Assembly: GCA_003508565.1 (NCBI GenBank)
Contig: DNUI01000050.1
Coordinates: 1-11,204, forward strand
Source: Syntrophaceae bacterium
GTDB lineage: Bacteria; Desulfobacterota; Syntrophia; Syntrophales; UBA2185
Direction of reading: 5' to 3'
Length of the DNA stretch: 11,204 nt
Part shown: positions 6,931 to 11,204 of the stretch, piece by piece
Position numbering within the stretch: position 1 is the first letter of the stretch
How the letters are laid out: each line of letters begins with the position of its first letter
The notes under the pieces: model-generated
The model's input: the letters and a program-made list of their open reading frames with translations, nothing else
What the model was told of the DNA's origin: nothing
The model's database searches: none
Translations under genes and position numbers: made by a program

Positions 6931-7025
6931 AGGATTTGAGGATTCAAGGGTTCAAGCGTGGAGTTTCCAATACTCACTCGAATCCTCGAATCCTCGATCC
7001 CTTGACACCTTGAACCCTGAAGGAT
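6931..7025. repeat. Modular 8-nt intergenic repeat island, long copy with inverted arms
   Basis: Between the L,D-transpeptidase and uvrC, the right arm consists of five contiguous degenerate octamers: TCGAATCC, TCGAATCC, TCGATCCC, TTGACACC and TTGAACCC (6978-7017). The left arm (6931-6956) is the same vocabulary inverted: AGGATTTG, AGGATTCA, AGGGTTCA, AG. Left arm 6931-6956 can pair imperfectly with about 6977-7002 around a 20-nt loop, and its AAGGGTTCAAG part also matches the right end CTTGAACCC. Units from the short island at 1571-1616 recur here. There is no T run after the fold on either strand and no open frame. Confidence 0.75.
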
Positions 7026-7050
7026 AGAGCAAGTTTTTCGTACATGATCC

Positions 7051-8739
7051 TTATTGATTTGCCGCTGCAGTCTGAACTCCGCCAAAAGTCAGCGTATACG
7101 GTACCTCGTCGATGTGATAAATATCGTTACGGAACTGAAGCGTTCCCCCTCTATCAAGCCAGGCGGTCCCATAGAAAATATGAACATCAAAGAGATTGGA
7201 AAGCATTACCACCTGTCTTTTGCCCTTTCTGATTTCGGCAAGTATTTTTTTACTCGTCCATGTCGGTTTATCTCTCAGGAGATAGGTAGCCAGTTCAATC
7301 GGCTTTTCTATGCGAATGCACCCGTGGCTGAAATCCCGCCGTTGTCTTCCAAAGAGATGGCGCGTCGGCGTATCGTGGAGGTATATTTCGCACTCGTTGG
7401 GGAATATAAACTTTATCCTGCCCAGGGCATTGCCGGGTCCCGGCTCCTGACGAAGCCTATAGGGAAACTTATTCGTCCCAATGCGCGACCAATCGACCGT
7501 CTTCGGATCTATACCCTCTCCCTGATCGTTCCAGTTTCTGAACATTTTTATATTTCTTCTTGCCAGATACTCGGGATTTTTCTTGATTTTAGGTAGAATC
7601 TCTTTCGTCGCAATGCTGTCCGGCACTTTCCAGTAAGGATTCAGTTCCAGATACGACATTTTCGCGCTCAAGACACAGCTTCGCCAATCGCGCTTTCCCA
7701 CGATGATCTTCATCGTCATCACTTCACGACCATCTTCTACAACCTCCAGATGAAAATCCGCGATATTGACAAACACGTAACGATCACCGAGATCATCAGG
7801 GAGCCAGCGCATGCGGTCCATGTTGAGCGCAATTTGCCGTATGCGCTTCTCGACGGGAATATTCATTGTTTCCATTGTTGACCGGCCAACGGTCCCGTCG
7901 GTTTTCAGGCCGTGCCGTTTCTGAAACCGTTGAACCGCCTCCTCCAGTTTTTGATCGAAGACGTCATGCGTATTTTCTCCCGCTCTATCAAGATCGCCCG
8001 ATACCAAAAGCCGCTGCCTCAGAATTGCTACCCTATGGCCATGGGATCCCTTTTTCATTTTTGGCCCCTTAGGTATCTGAGGCCAGCCTCCATTTTCGGC
8101 AATACGCCGATACGAAACCAATTTTTCCTTCAACCCCGCGTAACCGGAATGAAATGGAATTAGTCCCGCCAGGGACTCCTCTATTTCTTCTGAAGCGATG
8201 GCATTGCTAAGAACCGCTGTTAGATCAGCAGATCTCTGATAGATAACCCATCCCGGATACACAGTATGGTGATCGATACGGCCATAGAGCAGATGTGACG
8301 CATAGAGGAGAAACGCATCCGAAAGCATAAGATCGAGTTCCATAAGCTTTACGATGTCCGGTGATTCCCCCACGAGTATTCTTTCATAGAGCCCGGTGAG
8401 GATCAGTTCAATTTTGCGGATATGATAGTCATCGGGCCTCAGTCCCTCGCGAGATGCCTCACGGATCACCGCTAAAAAACTTTCCACATAGGGAAGCGGA
8501 CCGAAATCATCGCTCCAGGCGGGCTTGAATTTCCGGTCTATATAAAATTTGGGCACCAGGACCGACTTGCACGATTGTCTGTCAATGCAGATTATTTTTG
8601 CGGAAATATCTGTGTCTTTGATTCTCCCTGCAATATGCCTGCTCATCTCTTCTGAAAGAGTCCCGGCATGGGAGAATCCCGTAAAAACAAACAGGATGAT
8701 TCCCGCTGTCGCAATGGCTATAGAAATGATTTTACGCAT
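7051..8739 (-). CDS. YcbB/LdtD-type L,D-transpeptidase, periplasmic
   Basis: A secreted enzyme that forms 3-3 crosslinks between meso-diaminopimelate residues in peptidoglycan. The 562-residue protein begins with a signal peptide (MRKIISIAIATAGIILFVF, likely cleaved after FSHA near residue 25). An N-terminal scaffold region follows (about 40-225), then a peptidoglycan-binding domain (about 228-294, with VQRFQKRHGLKTDGTVG). The YkuD catalytic domain is about 322-487, with HDTPTRHLF (His455) and the active site SHGCIR (471-476, nucleophile Cys474). Length and order match YcbB rather than the short ErfK/YbiS type. ATG 8739 is chosen because the signal peptide starts there; an in-frame TTG at 8793 falls inside the candidate promoter -35. 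It lies 94 nt after uvrB and is probably a separate unit. A divergent reading (non-crosslinking YkuD) is possible but less likely. Confidence 0.94.
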   Translation of the reverse strand: MRKIISIAIATAGIILFVFTGFSHAGTLSEEMSRHIAGRIKDTDISAKIICIDRQSCKSVLVPKFYIDRKFKPAWSDDFGPLPYVESFLAVIREASREGLRPDDYHIRKIELILTGLYERILVGESPDIVKLMELDLMLSDAFLLYASHLLYGRIDHHTVYPGWVIYQRSADLTAVLSNAIASEEIEESLAGLIPFHSGYAGLKEKLVSYRRIAENGGWPQIPKGPKMKKGSHGHRVAILRQRLLVSGDLDRAGENTHDVFDQKLEEAVQRFQKRHGLKTDGTVGRSTMETMNIPVEKRIRQIALNMDRMRWLPDDLGDRYVFVNIADFHLEVVEDGREVMTMKIIVGKRDWRSCVLSAKMSYLELNPYWKVPDSIATKEILPKIKKNPEYLARRNIKMFRNWNDQGEGIDPKTVDWSRIGTNKFPYRLRQEPGPGNALGRIKFIFPNECEIYLHDTPTRHLFGRQRRDFSHGCIRIEKPIELATYLLRDKPTWTSKKILAEIRKGKRQVVMLSNLFDVHIFYGTAWLDRGGTLQFRNDIYHIDEVPYTLTFGGVQTAAANQ

Positions 8740-8764
8740 AATTATCTGAAAATCTAACCAGGCA

Positions 8765-8793
8765 TTTCTATAAAAATGATCACGCAAAGTCAA
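8765..8793 (-). promoter_or_regulatory. Candidate promoter for the L,D-transpeptidase gene
   Basis: On the minus strand, TTGACT (8793-8788) matches five of six -35 bases. It is followed by TATAGA (8772-8767, spacing 15) or the overlapping TAGAAA (8770-8765, spacing 17). It sits 26-55 nt before the preferred ATG, which argues against the longer TTG-started protein. An 11-nt odd palindrome, GTGGTGACCAC (8808-8818), lies 14 nt upstream of the -35 and could be a protein-binding site. Confidence 0.4.
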
Positions 8794-8833
8794 TCTTTTC
8801 CTTTAACGTGGTGACCACATTTTAGTGTATATC

Positions 8834-10837
8834 CTATACTTCTCCCCCCATCTCGATCAATATGCCGGTAAGTTCCTTAATCCGGTCCCGGAGTTCCGCT
8901 GCTTTCTCAAACTCAAGGTTTCCCGCGGCCTCCTTCATCTGTTCTTTCAAGCGCTTAATCATCACCGGCAGCTCCTCCTCAGGGTAATACATCCTTCTGT
9001 CTTCCGAAATAACGGGCACTGTCACATAATCGGCTTCATAGATAGACGCAAGAATATCATGAATGGACTTTTTGATGGACTCCGGCGTGATACCATATTC
9101 TTCGTTATAACGACGCTGTATCTCCCTCCTTCTTTTCGTCTCATTGAGACAGTTCAGGATCGAACCCGTAATAGTATCGGCATACATGATTACCTGTCCT
9201 GCTACATTCCTCGCCGCTCTTCCACTTGTTTGAATCAGCGAACGTTCGGAACGGAGAAATCCCTCCTTATCGGCATCTAGAATGGCAACCAGGGAAACCT
9301 CAGGTATGTCCAGCCCCTCGCGCAAAAGGTTTACCCCGATAAGGACATCGAACTCACCCAATCTCAGATTACGGATTATACTCACCCGCTCCAGGGTGTG
9401 GATATCGGAATGGAGATACCTCACCTTTATGCCGAGCCCCTGATAATACGCGGTCAGGTTCTCTGCCATCCTCTTGGTCAATGTTGTCACCAGAACCCGT
9501 TCGCCCTTATTCTCCCTGTCGCGTATCTCTGAAAGGAGGTCATCAACCTGGTGTTTTATCGGTTTCACGACAATTTCCGGATCCATAAGCCCTGTCGGCC
9601 GTATAATCTGTTCTACAATCCGCCCACGGGCTTTTTGCAGTTCATACTCCGCCGGAGTGGCCGATACGTAAATCCTCTGATTTTTCAAGGCCTCATATTC
9701 CTTAAACATCAGGGGCCGGTTATCCAGCGCCGAGGGGAGGCGAAAGCCGTAATTCACCAGCGTCTCCTTGCGAGATCGGTCGCCCCGGTACATCCCGACA
9801 AGTTGCGGTATTGTGGCGTGGCTTTCATCAATGACAATCAATGCATTTCCGGGGAGGTATTCCATCAAGGTGGGAGGCGGTTCACCAGGTTTTCTCCCTG
9901 TGAGGTGACGGGAATAATTCTCAATGCCCTGGCAGTATCCCATCTCCTCCATCATTTCCATATCAAACTTAGTACGCTGTTCCAGCCTCTGGGCCTCAAC
10001 AAGTTTATTTTCCCCATGCAGTTCCCGGAGTCTCTCTCCCAGTTCTTCCCTTATGCCGGCAATGGCTCGTCTCACTGTGTCCTTCGTGGTCACATAGTGG
10101 CTCCCGGGATAGACGGCCAGCTTCGGAATACGGCTAAGTTTTTTCCCCCGCAGGGAATCGATGAGGGAGATGGAATCCACGGCATCTCCGAAAAACTCCA
10201 CCCGGATTGCCTTTTCCTCCTCATAGGCAGGAAATATTTCCACCACATCACCCCGAACACGGAAGGTGCCCCGATGAAAGTCAATATCGTTACGCTCATA
10301 CTGAATTTCCACCAGCCTTCTGAGTACATCATCCCGTGGTATCTCCATTCCCTCTTCCAGGCGGAGAAGCATCCCGGAATAGGCCTCGGGAGAACCAAGC
10401 CCGTAAATACAGGACACGCTCGCTACAATGATGACATCATTGCGCTCTATGAGAGAGCGGGTGGCGGAATGTCGCAGTTTGTCGATCTCTTCGTTGATAG
10501 ACGCGTCCTTCTCAATATAGGTATCCGTACTGGGAAGATAAGCCTCGGGCTGATAGTAGTCATAATAGCTGACAAAATACTCAACGGCATTTTCCGGAAA
10601 CAGCGTCTTGAATTCACCATAGAGCTGTGCCGCCAGTGTCTTGTTGTGGGCAATCACCAAAGCAGGTCTCTGTACAGCCTGAATAACATTGGCGATGGTA
10701 AAGGTCTTTCCGGAACCCGTCACCCCCAAAAGCACCTGGTGGGGATCTCCCTGATCAACACTCCGGGAGAGCTCTGCGATGGCTTTTGTCTGATCACCCT
10801 TCGGTTCAAATTCAGTGAATATCCGGAATCGATGCAT
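8834..10837 (-). CDS. uvrB: UvrABC excinuclease subunit B
   Basis: The helicase-like damage-verification subunit of nucleotide excision repair. It is loaded by UvrA, probes the strand with a beta-hairpin and recruits UvrC. The 667-residue product matches the usual length. Motifs are Walker A GVTGSGKT (38-45), beta-hairpin YYDYYQPEAYLP (91-102), Walker B with IDESH (336-340), and motif VI QTSGRAARN (536-544). A C-terminal UVR domain that pairs with UvrC spans about 622-657 (FEKAAELRDRIKEL). ATG 10837 gives the standard N terminus (FRIFTEFEPKGDQ). An in-frame TTG at 10891 would add 18 unlike residues and overlaps a candidate promoter. It is intact. The product must work with UvrC encoded 2 kb away on the same strand; uvrA is not in the window. 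Confidence 0.98.
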   Translation of the reverse strand: MHRFRIFTEFEPKGDQTKAIAELSRSVDQGDPHQVLLGVTGSGKTFTIANVIQAVQRPALVIAHNKTLAAQLYGEFKTLFPENAVEYFVSYYDYYQPEAYLPSTDTYIEKDASINEEIDKLRHSATRSLIERNDVIIVASVSCIYGLGSPEAYSGMLLRLEEGMEIPRDDVLRRLVEIQYERNDIDFHRGTFRVRGDVVEIFPAYEEEKAIRVEFFGDAVDSISLIDSLRGKKLSRIPKLAVYPGSHYVTTKDTVRRAIAGIREELGERLRELHGENKLVEAQRLEQRTKFDMEMMEEMGYCQGIENYSRHLTGRKPGEPPPTLMEYLPGNALIVIDESHATIPQLVGMYRGDRSRKETLVNYGFRLPSALDNRPLMFKEYEALKNQRIYVSATPAEYELQKARGRIVEQIIRPTGLMDPEIVVKPIKHQVDDLLSEIRDRENKGERVLVTTLTKRMAENLTAYYQGLGIKVRYLHSDIHTLERVSIIRNLRLGEFDVLIGVNLLREGLDIPEVSLVAILDADKEGFLRSERSLIQTSGRAARNVAGQVIMYADTITGSILNCLNETKRRREIQRRYNEEYGITPESIKKSIHDILASIYEADYVTVPVISEDRRMYYPEEELPVMIKRLKEQMKEAAGNLEFEKAAELRDRIKELTGILIEMGGEV

Positions 10838-10859
10838 AGCATTTTCTCTCACCAAGGGA

Positions 10860-10886
10860 GTTATACCATCCTTAATGAAATAACAA
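10860..10886 (-). promoter_or_regulatory. Weak candidate promoter for uvrB
   Basis: On the minus strand, TATAAC (10865-10860) matches five of six -10 bases. It lies 22 nt before the ATG, with TTGTTA (10886-10881) as a poorly spaced -35 (15 nt). The very short leader supports the ATG start of uvrB. No recognisable LexA-type palindrome accompanies it. Confidence 0.3.
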
Positions 10887-10957
10887 ATCAAAAATAACTT
10901 TCCCGTAATAGCCTAATTTTTTTAATTCTCACACTTTCCTTAATAATCGCAAGTGTA

Positions 10958-10966
10958 CCCCCCCCC
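10958..10966 (+). repeat. C9 homopolymer tract
   Basis: Nine consecutive C residues lie in the 170-nt spacer between uvrB and the gene upstream of it, about 120 nt before the uvrB ATG and 42 nt after the upstream stop. It is flanked by an imperfect inverted repeat, ACACTT (10931-10936) with AAGTGT (10951-10956). No open frame covers it. Such tracts are prone to slippage and sequencing error. Confidence 0.6.
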
Positions 10967-11007
10967 GGAAATCGCTCCTCTGGCGGCGAGAACCACGTTT
11001 ACAATTA

Positions 11008-11204
11008 TTAAAACCGGGTACGTAACGCGAAATGAAATACCACGTCCGGAGAGGCCTTTGTTATGATATCTTCAGACACGGCGATGTCTAGGCTCGTTCG
11101 CTCAGAGAGGGCCAATACGCCGCCAATTATTACTTGCGCCGAACTTGTGGAGAGTTCTCGTAGTTGACTGTCCTTATAGAAAGGGGTGTGAGCATCCAGC
11201 TGAA
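11008..11204 (-). CDS. Probable outer-membrane beta-barrel protein, C-terminal part only
   Basis: An open frame enters from the right edge on the minus strand and ends at TAA 11010-11008, giving 64 complete codons. The translation shows alternating strands: AQVIIGGVLALSE, then RTSLDIAVSEDI, then PDVVFHFALRTRF. It ends in phenylalanine, the usual last residue of outer-membrane barrels folded by the BAM complex. The pattern of a strand, a turn, SLDIAVSEDI and then a final strand after SPDV resembles DUF3187-type barrels, from memory and without a search. The N terminus, including any signal peptide, lies outside the window. It is on the same strand as uvrB, 170 nt upstream of it. Function is unknown. 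Confidence 0.7.
   Translation of the reverse strand, partial: QLDAHTPFYKDSQLRELSTSSAQVIIGGVLALSERTSLDIAVSEDIITKASPDVVFHFALRTRF

Noticed and set aside
8740..8793. Eighteen-residue extension of the L,D-transpeptidase from TTG 8793
   Set aside because: AAAGGA precedes this TTG, but the extension would put hydrophilic residues before the signal peptide and overlaps a TTGACT -35 element. The signal peptide begins exactly at ATG 8739.
10838..10891. Eighteen-residue N-terminal extension of UvrB from TTG
   Set aside because: The extension does not resemble UvrB N termini and overlaps the best -10 candidate. The ATG at 10837 gives the standard start.
9551..10897. 448-codon open frame on the plus strand opposite uvrB
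   Set aside because: It is antisense to a fully conserved uvrB reading frame, has no ribosome-binding site, and its translation shows no recognisable domain. Long antisense frames arise from the codon composition of the real gene.
10838..11007. LexA/SOS box for uvrB
   Set aside because: Neither CTG-N10-CAG nor GAAC-N4-GTTC type palindromes are visible in the spacer. A lineage-specific box cannot be excluded but cannot be supported.

Overview
This window looks like an ordinary housekeeping region of a Gram-negative bacterium, most likely a deltaproteobacterium (Desulfobacterota, possibly Syntrophus-like). The lineage call is an inference from protein style and gene order. It rests on the rplU-rpmA-(csp)-obg-proB order, a YcbB-type periplasmic L,D-transpeptidase, and an outer-membrane-barrel-like C terminus at the right edge. 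I see no phage, transposase, CRISPR array, toxin-antitoxin pair, rRNA or tRNA gene.

Left part, plus strand (1-3839). A small unrecognised protein (86-475) is followed by an AT-rich gap that holds a weak terminator and a good sigma70-type promoter. Next come rplU (L21), rpmA (L27) and a cold-shock protein, closely spaced and closed by a clear intrinsic terminator at 1505-1533. After a spacer with a modular intergenic repeat come obg (ribosome-assembly GTPase) and, 5 nt later, proB (glutamate 5-kinase). The proA gene that often follows proB is absent: proB runs convergently into the next block.

Right part, minus strand (3923-11204). Read in the direction of transcription from the right edge, the order is: the C-terminal 64 codons of a probable outer-membrane beta-barrel protein (11204-11008), uvrB, a YcbB-type L,D-transpeptidase with its own candidate promoter, a second and larger modular repeat, then uvrC-mntP-ogt. 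In that last group uvrC and mntP overlap by ATGA and ogt follows 21 nt later, so they form a probable operon. UvrB and UvrC carry out damage recognition and dual incision in nucleotide excision repair, Ogt repairs O6-alkylguanine directly, and MntP exports manganese. The block is therefore a DNA-repair neighbourhood with a cell-wall gene inside it.

The best candidates for something less described are two intergenic islands (1571-1616 and 6931-7025) built from degenerate 8-nt modules arranged as inverted arms. Others are the unrecognised 129-aa protein at the left edge, a C9 tract upstream of uvrB, and the coupling of mntP to uvrC. I did not find convincing evidence of a new multi-gene system.
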